DNA from: CAYYGL01 sp964471235
GTDB taxonomy: Bacteria; Calditrichota; Calditrichia; RBG-13-44-9; J075
Direction of reading: 5' to 3'
Assembly: GCA_964471235.1 (NCBI GenBank)
Contig: CAYYGL010000075.1
Span: forward strand, 1-22,051
DNA: 22,051 nucleotides
Below are positions 1 through 7,966 of the stretch, one piece after another (the stretch's first letter is position 1; each line of letters begins with the position of its first letter). A program made the position numbers and the translations under genes. The notes under the pieces were generated by a model that searched no databases, was not told where the DNA came from, and saw nothing but the letters and a program-made list of their open reading frames with translations.

Positions 1-424
1 TAAATTGACCGGCATCCAGCCGGTTGTCCATATAAATGGCACCAATCAATTCCCCCTGCACCGTCAACGGCGTGCACATCACCGAACGAATGTTCTGGAT
101 GACGATGCTTTCCGCACCGGAGAAACGTTCATCCGCCTGAGCATCCATCGCCATCACCGGCTCCCCTTTCTCCAATACCTGATTTACCACACTGGATGAT
201 AACTCCTGTATGGAACTGATGCTTTCCCTGGAGATGTTGCGGGCAGTTACGGCTTCGAATTGCGAACCGCCGGAAGTGGTTTTTAAGAGAATGAAGCCCC
301 GCTCCGCTTTTACGGTTTCCATGGCGATGTCCATCACCCGGTTTAATAAGGTGTCGCTCTCGTGCATGGAATTGATCTCCGCGCTAATCGATAATAATGC
401 CTGATAAGGATTGACCGGTTTCAT
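1..424 (-). CDS. GAF-domain sensor protein, N-terminal part (runs off the window)
   Basis: An open frame reads on the minus strand from an ATG at 424-422 to the window edge without a stop, giving 141 residues. It starts MKPVNPYQALLSISAEINSM. A helical lead is followed by a GAF-like core with the usual run of motifs: TVKAERGFILL, SVMCTPL and then GAIYMDN near the edge. GAF domains bind small ligands or act as dimer sensors at the N-terminus of signalling proteins. The output domain lies outside the window; a sigma-54 activator, histidine kinase or cyclase are all possible, and I cannot choose between them. An AAGGA lies 9 bases before the ATG. No signal peptide or membrane segment is seen, so it is probably cytoplasmic. 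A MITE-like repeat sits about 110 bp upstream. Confidence 0.8.
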   Translation of the reverse strand, partial: MKPVNPYQALLSISAEINSMHESDTLLNRVMDIAMETVKAERGFILLKTTSGGSQFEAVTARNISRESISSIQELSSSVVNQVLEKGEPVMAMDAQADERFSGAESIVIQNIRSVMCTPLTVQGELIGAIYMDNRLDAGQF

Positions 425-1005
425 AAAATAATATCCTTTATGTTGATTTTCCCCCTTTACTGAAGATTCGATTTGGAACGGATGAAACGAAGAATTATCG
501 CCTCTACCGGTTTAGTTTTTTTCGTCACCTTTAAAAAATTCGTAACTACTCAGATTGTTATACCGCAACGAACACAACGTTCGCAACGAACAGATGGTTA
601 TCTCTTTCACGTTGGAGCCGTCGTGTATCCGCTGCGATCATGGCGGTAACGAAAAAGTTTTGATGACAAAAACAGATCTCTACAGGAACTCTTGCTTATC
701 TATGTCCTAAATAGCTACTACCTGAGTCGTTACAAAAATTCTATACTGCGGGTAGTTGGGTTTGATGGATATGAAAAGTATCGCTTTTTACTGTTCTACT
801 TTACCCCGTACACTTATACGAACATCCGGAAAGCCAAAGAGCAAAGATCGATTCGGATTGTTTCTTCATTCCGTCTTCGTTAAAGTAACCCAAATATATT
901 GGAGAGTAGAAGGAAAATCAAGAAAGGGATAAAGTGACTTACCGGATTTTACCGGTATACTCTTCACAGAGTAGCGGAATTGTTTCGCTGTATCCCTGAA
1001 TGGCA
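425..1005. other. Intergenic region with a MITE-like repeat copy
   Basis: These 581 bases lie between the divergent-side start of the GAF gene and the 3' end of the GH130 gene. About 200 bases are taken up by repeat copy 1 (534-740). The rest (741-1005) is AT-rich and I see no gene in it. It holds a small inverted repeat, ACCGG/CCGGT, at 941-956, just beyond the GH130 stop; it has no T-run, so I do not call it a terminator. Short open frames here overlap the repeat and resemble no protein I know. Confidence 0.6.
534..740 (+). repeat. MITE-like dispersed repeat, copy 1
   Basis: The element starts with GTAACTACTCAG (542-553) and ends with CTGAGTCGTTAC (722-733), terminal inverted repeats that differ at one base. 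AAAAATT lies directly outside both ends (534-540 and 734-740) in the same orientation, as a target duplication would. A second copy is at 11471-11671 in the same orientation. The two align over their whole length with scattered substitutions and two indels: 9 extra bases here around 579-587, and 3 extra bases in the other copy. There is no convincing coding sequence inside. Small size, terminal inverted repeats and no transposase fit a non-autonomous mobile element, although the family is not one I can name. Confidence 0.8.
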
Positions 1006-1962
1006 CTACGAGGGAGAATGATTGCTTTTTAAATAATCCAGCAGTTGCCGGAGGTTGCCGGTTGCCACTGCCACACATTTATCGGCTGCACCATAGTAAA
1101 GCCGCACTTCGCCGGTAGAGCGGTTAACGACTGCCCCGGTTGGAAACGTTACCCCGGGAACATCGCCCATGTATTCATAATCTTTTTCCGGGCCCAACAC
1201 CCATTCGTTGCTGCGATAGATAATTTTCCGGGGGTCGTCCAGGTCTAAGAGCGCCATGCCCACCCGGTAAAGACTTCCCGAAGCCGTGACCCGGACCCCG
1301 TGGTAAAAGATCAACCATCCTTCTTCGGTTTCAATGGGCGGTGGTCCCAGCCCTACCCGGTGGTTGTCCCACCAGCCGGGGCGCACCGGCAGCAGCACAC
1401 TGTGATCTCCCCAGTATTGCAAATCCGGGGAAAAGGAAATCCAGATATGCGCCTGCCCGCGGATGATAGGACGGTGGATCAACACATACCGTCCGCCGAT
1501 TTGCCGGGGGAACAAGGAAGCGTCTTTATCCTCCGGCGGCATTAAACACCCCATGCGGCGGAATCTTTTAAAATCTTTGGTCATCGCCACCGATACCACC
1601 GGACCCCCCTGAGAAAAACTTACATAAGTGATGGCAAACTCCTGCCGGTCTTCCAGCCACACCACCCGCGGGTCTTCAATGCCCCACTGCTCTTCCTTCT
1701 CCTCAATTTGGGAAACGAATGCCGGCTTCCTGTCAATTTGCCAGTTGGTATACCCATCCTTGCTGCGGGCAATGGTCAGATGGGAAAAGCCTTTTAAATC
1801 CTCCACCCGCACCAGCAGCAAGGTTTCACCATCAATTTCGACGGCACCGGGATTAAATACGGCATTTACCGGGTATTTCCATTGATGGGGTGTTAAGATG
1901 GGATTCCGGGAAAATTTTGTAAACAACCGCTCCGGCTCAAGGTCTGCTGGTAAATTTTTCAT
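1006..1962 (-). CDS. GH130 family beta-mannoside phosphorylase or mannosidase
   Basis: This 318-residue protein has the GH130 signature in order: NPGAV (37-41), VRVED (51-55), GIEDPRV (94-100) with the presumed proton-donor Asp97, DASLFPR (147-153), HRP (163-165), FYHG (219-222) and YYGAAD (289-294). The length fits a single five-bladed propeller enzyme with no signal peptide, so it is probably cytoplasmic. Family members cleave beta-mannosidic linkages either with phosphate, releasing mannose-1-phosphate, or with water. I cannot settle which from motifs alone. GGAGA lies 5-6 bases before the ATG. It starts 48 bp after the stop of the glycosyltransferase gene on the same strand, so the two very likely form an operon and act on the same glycan. 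Sibling annotations could read simply glycosidase. Confidence 0.88.
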   Translation of the reverse strand: MKNLPADLEPERLFTKFSRNPILTPHQWKYPVNAVFNPGAVEIDGETLLLVRVEDLKGFSHLTIARSKDGYTNWQIDRKPAFVSQIEEKEEQWGIEDPRVVWLEDRQEFAITYVSFSQGGPVVSVAMTKDFKRFRRMGCLMPPEDKDASLFPRQIGGRYVLIHRPIIRGQAHIWISFSPDLQYWGDHSVLLPVRPGWWDNHRVGLGPPPIETEEGWLIFYHGVRVTASGSLYRVGMALLDLDDPRKIIYRSNEWVLGPEKDYEYMGDVPGVTFPTGAVVNRSTGEVRLYYGAADKCVAVATGNLRQLLDYLKSNHSPS

Positions 1963-2010
1963 TTAGCTCTCCGTTATGACACCTATTTTGAATATCTGCT
2001 GTCTCAAGTT

Positions 2011-4348
2011 CTACACACTGGTTTCTTCCATGGGCAAAGTTTTGGTATTTAGCGTTTTCTCCAGCGTCTCGTCATAGGTAACCATCTCGATCTCCGTGAG
2101 ATACATTTCCGTTAAAGCAAGCAGAAAAGAGAGGGTGGACTCCGCTCCCTGGTTCTGGTTCAGGCGGTCGATTTGCAGGGCATCGTGACAGCCGCCGGTT
2201 GTTGGATTGTACAATGCCACGCCCAGATCGTTGTTGCCCAGAAACCATTCAAATGCCCGGCGGGCTTCTTTATACCACTGGCTGTTTTGGGTCACCCGGT
2301 AGGCTTCCAATGCCGCGGAGGTCATGGAGTAGGCTTCCAGAGGCNNNNNNNNNNGGCTGTTGATCAAACAATGCTTTGCTGCCCCTGCGACGGTAAAATC
2401 CGTCTGATCCGATAGGGCGGAAATGCCCGGCTTCGGCGGTCTGTACCTCTGCCAGCCAGCGCAGGGTTTTTAAGCCAATATCCAGCACCTTGCGGTCTTC
2501 CATTTCGTGCCCGCTCTGAATTAAGGCATGGGGGATAATAGCGTTGTCGTAGGTTAGCACATCCTCAAACCAGAGCCAATCTTTTCCGGCGGTTTCCTCA
2601 TACAACCGCACCAGACGCCGGGTCAGGGTAATGCGATATTGGTTGACCAGCCGGTCTCTGCCCAATCGCCGAATGTATTCATGAATCCCCATTAACCCAA
2701 ACGCCCAGGAACGGGGTGAATTGAACTCCAGTATCCGGGGCAATGCCTGTTCAAAAAGTTGGGTTGCCCACATCTGCAAAGGACGATATTTAGAACGATT
2801 GACACAGGTGCCCAATGCCCACAGCGCCCTGCCATGGCTGTCTCCGGAACCACATTCTTCCATCCATTGCCGATCATAACTCATGAAATTACGAAAACAT
2901 TTCTTTTTCCGGTTAAACGCATAATTCAAGAATGCAGCATAAGTATGGGTCAGTTCTTTCAACTCCCCGTTTCCGAAACCGGCTTCTTCTAACAGGGTGG
3001 TCAAAATCAATGCCCGGGCATTATCATCGGTGCAATAGCCGTCATCATAATTGGGGATGGAGTAGCGGGCATGCTGCAACATGCCGGTGGAATCGGTCAT
3101 TCGCCGGAGATGGTCCCAGCGGATGGAGGGTAATCCCCGGTGAAGCTCCTCGGTATGGGTGGGGATAAGTGGTGTTTTTTGGCGAACAGGAAAGTGTTCC
3201 CGGGCTTGCCGAAATGTTTCCCCGTAAAGCCGGGCAACATTTTCCCAGACCATTTTTCTGCCATTCATGTAGGCACGTTTTCGCATGGCATGTCTTCGGG
3301 GAGCGTCATTCAATAAATCTAACAATGCCCGGCTGATGGCTTCCCAATCCCGGAATGGAACCAGAATTCCCCGATCCTCTCCCAGTAACTCCTCGGCATG
3401 CCAGTAAGGAGTGGAGATGACTGCCTTGCCGGTGCCAAAAGCGTAAGAGAGGGTTCCGGAGGTTATTTGAGCCGGATTCAGATAAGGGGTAATGTAAATA
3501 TCCGCTGCTCCTAAAAATTCCAACAATTCTTCCGTCTCCACAAACCGGTTATAGAAAATGACATGTTTTTCAATATCCAGGTCCTGCACTAATTTTTTCA
3601 GACGGAGGCGGTAGGCTTCTCCCTCCTGGCGCACTAAATTGGGATGAGTGGCGCCCAGGATAATATACACCAGGTTGGGCACCGTTGCCACCACTTTGGG
3701 TAACGCTTTTAATACATATTCGATGCCCTTATTGGGGGAAAGCAGCCCAAAGGTGAGCACCACATACTTTCCTTCCACCCCGAATTTGTCTTTATAAAAG
3801 TTGGGATCGACAAAAGGCATGTCCGGGATGCCGTGGGGAATCACATCAATTTTTCCCGGGGGTACGTTGTAGTTTTCCTGAAGGATGGTGCGGCCCATTT
3901 CGGTCATCACCACCAATCGGGAGGAAAGGGAAACCAATTCCGCCATAACCCGGTGCTGGGAAGGTGAGGGCTCTTTTAACACCGTGTGCAGGGTGGTGAC
4001 CACCGGGATATGTAGATCGCGCAACAGCGCCAGGATGTGACTGCCGTCTTTACCACCGTAAATTCCAAACTCATGTTGTACCGATACCACATCCACATTG
4101 CTGAAATTGAGAAAATCCGCCACCCGGCGGTAATCGTTGATGTTCTGCTCGGATATTTCAAAGCGAACTTCCTCAGGGTAGTTGTATCCCTCCTCCCGGT
4201 CGCTGACCGAGACGACCAGACTGTCTATTTTGGGAAATTGAATGGAAAAGGAATGATATAAATCGTGGGTAAATGTGGCAATTCCACAACGACGCGGCAG
4301 GTAATCACTCACAAAAGCAACTTTGTGTATCTTATCCGATTTACTCAT
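2011..4348 (-). CDS. GT4 glycosyltransferase with C-terminal toroid-like domain, interrupted by an assembly gap
   Basis: The N-terminal half (about 8-400) is a GT-B fold GT4 transferase: KVAFVSDYLPRRCGIATF near the start, LLSPNKG in the donor-domain region, and TSGTLSYAFGTGKAVIST where the nucleotide-sugar site of this family lies. The C-terminal half, from about residue 420, is helical and rich in motifs typical of alpha/alpha-toroid glycan enzymes (YCTDDNARA, TYDNAI, NQNQGAEST). The 10-base N run at 2345-2354 splits the frame. Its flanks share GCC; collapsing the gap with that overlap gives FDQQPLEAY in one frame, 774 residues in all. A second, longer start at 4363 exists, but its ATG overlaps the GGAGG at 4357-4361 that sits 8 bases before the ATG at 4348, so I use 4348. 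The GH130 gene follows 48 bp later. The product is probably a cytoplasmic enzyme that builds or remodels a mannose-containing glycan; the substrate is inferred from the neighbour. Confidence 0.87.
2345..2354. other. Assembly gap (10 N), probably containing no missing sequence
   Basis: On the coding strand the left side ends in CAACAGCC and the right side begins GCCTCTGG. Merging on the shared GCC gives CAACAGCCTCTGG, which encodes QQPLE. The merged gene from 4348 to 2011 is then 2,325 bases, an exact multiple of three, and matches the FDQQPLEA motif I associate with this protein family. The N run therefore looks like a fixed-size scaffold join of overlapping contig ends. Confidence 0.8.
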
Positions 4349-4356
4349 ACCTTTAC

Positions 4357-4361
4357 CCTCC
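4357..4361 (-). promoter_or_regulatory. Ribosome binding site deciding the glycosyltransferase start
   Basis: GGAGG on the minus strand lies 8 bases before the ATG at 4348. The alternative ATG at 4363 overlaps this site, so translation from there would need a different signal, and none is seen. Confidence 0.75.
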
Positions 4362-4691
4362 ATTTCATTTTTCTATTCCGCTTCAAAGATCGTGTGCTTA
4401 TATAACGCCCAAGGGCTAACAAAAGTGCCCGGGAATGTGGAAAAAACACCGGTTTTGTGTTTGAGGGTATGAGGGCATCTATAGGGCGCATCTATATTCA
4501 CTAAATGAGACTCCGTAAATTGGATAAGATTTGTTTTCTTTCTTGCATCCGTTCCATAAATTGTAAATAATGTGAAGTAAACGGTTGGGAACCCGAAATA
4601 AAACCGGCATCTTTACCGGCAATCCTGTTAGGAAATGAAAATCTCGGGAACGGCTCTGATCAGGATAAGTAAAAAGGGAGCGACGAAAATT

Positions 4692-4698
4692 GGAGGAG
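4692..4698 (+). promoter_or_regulatory. Ribosome binding site deciding the start of the outer-membrane protein
   Basis: GGAGGAG ends 3 bases before the ATG at 4702. An in-frame TTG at 4690 overlaps the site and is therefore unlikely to be the start. Confidence 0.7.
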
Positions 4699-4701
4699 AA
4701 A

Positions 4702-7700
4702 ATGAAGAATCGTTCAATAGATCATCATTTTTTTGAATTCCCCCTCTCCTGTGTTGTGGTTGGATTCTTACTGCTAAGCGGGCTAACAACGACCACACAT
4801 GCCCAGTATTTTGGTCGTAACAAAGTGCAGTATGATCGCTTCAATTTTCACATTTTGAAGAGCAAACACTTTAATGTTTATTTTTATAAAGAGGAAGAGC
4901 CAGCCGTAAAAGACGCCGCCCGGATGCTGGAGCGCTGGTATTTCCGCTGGAGCCGGCTTTTTGATTATGAGCTGCCGGATAAACAGCCGCTCATTCTTTA
5001 TGCCAACCACGCCGATTTCCAGCAGACCAATGTGCTGAGCGGATTTATCAGCCAGGGCACTGGCGGGGTCACCGAAGGGATTGCCCGACGGATCATCCTC
5101 CCCTTAGCCGGGGTGAACAAAGACGACGATCACGTGTTGGGGCACGAGCTGGTGCATGCTTTTCAGTATGCCATGGCAGATTCATTCGGTCGCGGACTGG
5201 TCTCCATGAACCAACTGCCCCTGTGGGCAATCGAAGGGATGGCGGAGTACTTCCCCACCGGCAGGGAGGATGCCCATACCGCCATGTGGCTGCGGGATGC
5301 CGTGCTGAACGACGATATGCCCTCTATCAAAAAAATGACCATCGACCCCCGTTATTTTCCTTACCGCTATGGGGAGGCGCTCTGGGCGTTTATCGGCGGG
5401 AAATGGGGCGACGACAAAATTGCCCCCATCTACCGGGAGGCTTTAACCAAAGGGCTGGATTCAGCGTTTATCGATATTCTGGGGGTGACCAGCGATTCGC
5501 TTTCCAAATTATGGGTGGCGGAGGTTCAGGAACATTTCCGGTCGCAGTTGGAAGGACGCACCCCGCCCAAAGAAGTAGGGGAGCGGATCCTGGCGGAAGA
5601 TATTGACGCCGGGGAAATGAATTTAGCGCCGTCCATCAGCCCGGACGGCAAATATGTGGCGTTTCTCTCCGAAAAAGACCTGTTCACCATCGACCTGTTT
5701 TTAGCCGATGCCCATACCGGCAAAGTGCTTCGTAAAATTGCCAGTTCCAACCGCGATTCTCATTACGATGCCATCAGCTTTCTAAAGTCTACCGGCGCCT
5801 GGTCGCCGGATAACCGCCGGTTTGCCTTCGTGGTAATCCGCCAGGGCGATTACGGTATCTCCATTGTGGATGTGGATACCCGAAAAATCACCCGAACCAT
5901 CCAGATAGATTCCATCAAAGCCATTTACGATCTTGCCTGGTCGCCGGACGGAAAATATCTGGCGTTTTCCGGATCGGAAAGCGGCATCAGCGACCTGTAT
6001 CTGATGAATCTGGAAAACGGAACGGTGCGCCAGCTTACTAATGACCGCTATTCGGATATTCAGCCGGCATGGTCGCCGGATGGCAACTGGATTGCGTTTG
6101 TTTCCGACCGGGGAACGGGCACGGATTTAGCGACTCTTGCCTTCGGACCCATGCGGATTGCCCTGCTCAATGTTCAAACCGGTACCATCGAGACGCTTTC
6201 CCTTTTTCCGGCTGGCAAGCAGATCAATCCCCAATTCTCCCCGGATGGCAGCAGCCTTTATTTTGTTGCCGATCCGGACGGTATCAGCAATCTTTACCGC
6301 TATTCGTTCCCAACCAATCAAATCTATCGCCTTACCAATATTGCCACCGGGGTTAGCGGCATTACCGCATTTTCTCCCTGCTTAACGGTATCGCGGGAAA
6401 CCGGTCGGGTACTCTTTTCGGTGTTTGATCATGGGAAATACAACGTGAATGCCCTGGAGGGTGATGCTTTAACCGGCACAGCGGTCTCTCCCGGCGAGGT
6501 GACTCGTTATCATTACGCATTGCTGCCACCCGTGGCGCTAACCGGCAGCAACCTGGTGGATCAATACCTGGAGAATCCCAGCAAAGATATTTTAGCCGAT
6601 ACGACGTTCACGGTGATGAATTACCGTTCTTCCCTGGGGTTAAAATATGTCGGTCAGGCATCCATTGGTGTGGCAGCGGATCGGTTCGGCACGTCATTGG
6701 GCGGCGGTGTAAGTTTCCTGTTTGCCGACATGCTCAACAACCACGTGCTGGGGGTTGCTGCCCAGTTAAACGGCACCCTGAAGGATTTGGGCGGGCAAGT
6801 GGTTTATCAGAACCTGGCAGGGCGCGCGAACTGGGGGGCGGCACTCAGCCACATTCCCTACCGGGTGGAACAGGCGTTTGTGGGATATGATACGGTCTCT
6901 GTGGGCGGGGTACCGTTTTTAGCGCAGTCGGTTATTTTCCAGCGCCAGCGGGTGTTTAACGATCGAATAACACTGCTGGGAGACTACCCGCTGTCCACCA
7001 ACCGGCGCTTTGAAGGGGCAATTGGCTATAATCGAATCGGTTATTCGGCAGAGATAGAAACCATCACCAGTGTGGGAGGACAGGTGATAGACCGTAACGT
7101 GCAATCTCTGCCCGCACCTTCCTCTTTAAACCTGATGCAAGCCTCCCTGGCGTATGTGGGAGATTATTCCTTTTTCGGATTCACCTCTCCGGTAAACGGC
7201 AGCCGTTATCGGCTGGAGGTGGAAGGCACCCTGGGTACCCTCAATTTTATTTCCGTTCTGGCAGACTATCGACACTATTTTTTCCACAATCCCTTTACTC
7301 TGGCGTTCCGCTTTCTGCATTACGGTCGCTACCTGGGGGATTCGGAAAGCAATCGGTTGACCCCGTTGTTCATCGGGTACGAGACTTACGTGCGGGGATA
7401 TGAAATCGGCTCCTTTGATGCCACGGAATGCACCCGGGGCGCTAACCCTGGTGAATGCCCGGAATTTGATCGCCTGCTGGGGTCCCGTATGGCGGTGTTC
7501 AATGCCGAATTGCGGTTTCCCCTGCTGGGCGTCAAACGCTTCGGATTGATCAACTTTCCGGTTCTGCCCACGGAGTTTGCCCTTTTCTTTGACGGCGGCA
7601 CAGCATGGACCGCCAAAGAGAGCCCCAGGCTCAAATGGGCAACCCGTTCCAACGAGCGAATTCCGGTGTTCAGCGCCGGGGCGGCATTGCGGTTTAACAT

Positions 7701-7797
7701 CTTTAATGTGCTCATCCCGCAAATTTATTACGCATTCCCATTCCAGCGACCGGAGAAAACCGGTGTTTTCGGCTTTGTATTGGCGTTAGGGTGGTAA
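4702..7797 (+). CDS. Exported gluzincin-like peptidase / beta-propeller / outer-membrane barrel protein
   Basis: The 1,031-residue protein begins with a signal peptide (hydrophobic stretch about 15-30, likely cleavage after THA at 32-34). Residues about 50-290 form a peptidase-MA-like gluzincin domain with HELVH at 148-152 and a downstream Glu in WAIEG (Glu178), so the zinc ligands and catalytic Glu are present. Residues about 300-590 carry TolB/PD40 propeller repeats, seen as repeated SPDGKYVAF-type motifs. The rest (about 600-1031) is rich in alternating aromatic strands and ends in ALGW, as Omp85/BamA-type surface-antigen barrels do. This domain order is known in FCB-group proteins annotated as TolB-like or PD40 proteins; their role is not established. 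The inferred arrangement is a periplasmic peptidase and propeller tethered to an outer-membrane barrel. It stands alone, with no partner gene adjacent on the same strand. Confidence 0.85.
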   Translation: MKNRSIDHHFFEFPLSCVVVGFLLLSGLTTTTHAQYFGRNKVQYDRFNFHILKSKHFNVYFYKEEEPAVKDAARMLERWYFRWSRLFDYELPDKQPLILYANHADFQQTNVLSGFISQGTGGVTEGIARRIILPLAGVNKDDDHVLGHELVHAFQYAMADSFGRGLVSMNQLPLWAIEGMAEYFPTGREDAHTAMWLRDAVLNDDMPSIKKMTIDPRYFPYRYGEALWAFIGGKWGDDKIAPIYREALTKGLDSAFIDILGVTSDSLSKLWVAEVQEHFRSQLEGRTPPKEVGERILAEDIDAGEMNLAPSISPDGKYVAFLSEKDLFTIDLFLADAHTGKVLRKIASSNRDSHYDAISFLKSTGAWSPDNRRFAFVVIRQGDYGISIVDVDTRKITRTIQIDSIKAIYDLAWSPDGKYLAFSGSESGISDLYLMNLENGTVRQLTNDRYSDIQPAWSPDGNWIAFVSDRGTGTDLATLAFGPMRIALLNVQTGTIETLSLFPAGKQINPQFSPDGSSLYFVADPDGISNLYRYSFPTNQIYRLTNIATGVSGITAFSPCLTVSRETGRVLFSVFDHGKYNVNALEGDALTGTAVSPGEVTRYHYALLPPVALTGSNLVDQYLENPSKDILADTTFTVMNYRSSLGLKYVGQASIGVAADRFGTSLGGGVSFLFADMLNNHVLGVAAQLNGTLKDLGGQVVYQNLAGRANWGAALSHIPYRVEQAFVGYDTVSVGGVPFLAQSVIFQRQRVFNDRITLLGDYPLSTNRRFEGAIGYNRIGYSAEIETITSVGGQVIDRNVQSLPAPSSLNLMQASLAYVGDYSFFGFTSPVNGSRYRLEVEGTLGTLNFISVLADYRHYFFHNPFTLAFRFLHYGRYLGDSESNRLTPLFIGYETYVRGYEIGSFDATECTRGANPGECPEFDRLLGSRMAVFNAELRFPLLGVKRFGLINFPVLPTEFALFFDGGTAWTAKESPRLKWATRSNERIPVFSAGAALRFNIFNVLIPQIYYAFPFQRPEKTGVFGFVLALGW

Positions 7798-7883
7798 ACG
7801 CAACAGGTGAGGGGCGCCCTCAGGTAAAACAACCGGTGCCGATTCAGCCCTCTTCCCGGGGGGTGTTTAAACCGGAATCAAGT

Positions 7884-7927
7884 GAAAGACACGAAAAAGG
7901 TTTGGGAACCATCTTTTCGGGTCTTTC
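7884..7927. terminator. Hairpin between convergent genes, possible bidirectional terminator
   Basis: GAAAGACACGAAAA (7884-7897) pairs with TTTTCGGGTCTTTC (7914-7927) with a single mismatch, and an inner GGTT-TGGG-AACC extends the structure. The hairpin lies 87 bp after the outer-membrane protein gene and 40 bp after the acyl-CoA dehydrogenase gene, which converge here. The A and T runs lie inside the stem rather than as a separate tail, so the assignment as a terminator is moderate. Confidence 0.55.
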
Positions 7928-7966
7928 GCGTAAAATGGCGGAAGCCGCATTGAATTCGTCCGTCAT

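Larger units (their letters stand above)
4349..4701. other. Divergent intergenic region between glycan operon and outer-membrane protein gene
   Basis: This stretch should hold the promoters of both flanking units. I see no convincing -35/-10 pair on either strand. It contains a tandem 9-mer GCATCTATA at 4475-4483 and 4488-4496 (13-base period), a small GCCC-AA-GGGC inverted repeat at 4407-4416, and a direct repeat of ACCGGC near 4604-4620. None can be assigned a function. No gene is evident. Confidence 0.5.

Noticed and set aside
692..883. Short plus-strand open frame after MITE copy 1
   Set aside because: It begins inside the repeat, has no good ribosome site and resembles no protein family.
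4429..4440. 12-mer CCCGGGAATGTG repeated at 10381-10392
   Set aside because: Twelve-base repeats are expected by chance in a window this long, and no longer match extends around them.
7126..7722. Minus-strand open frame of about 198 codons opposite the barrel region
   Set aside because: Antisense shadow of the outer-membrane protein; no ribosome site or family resemblance.
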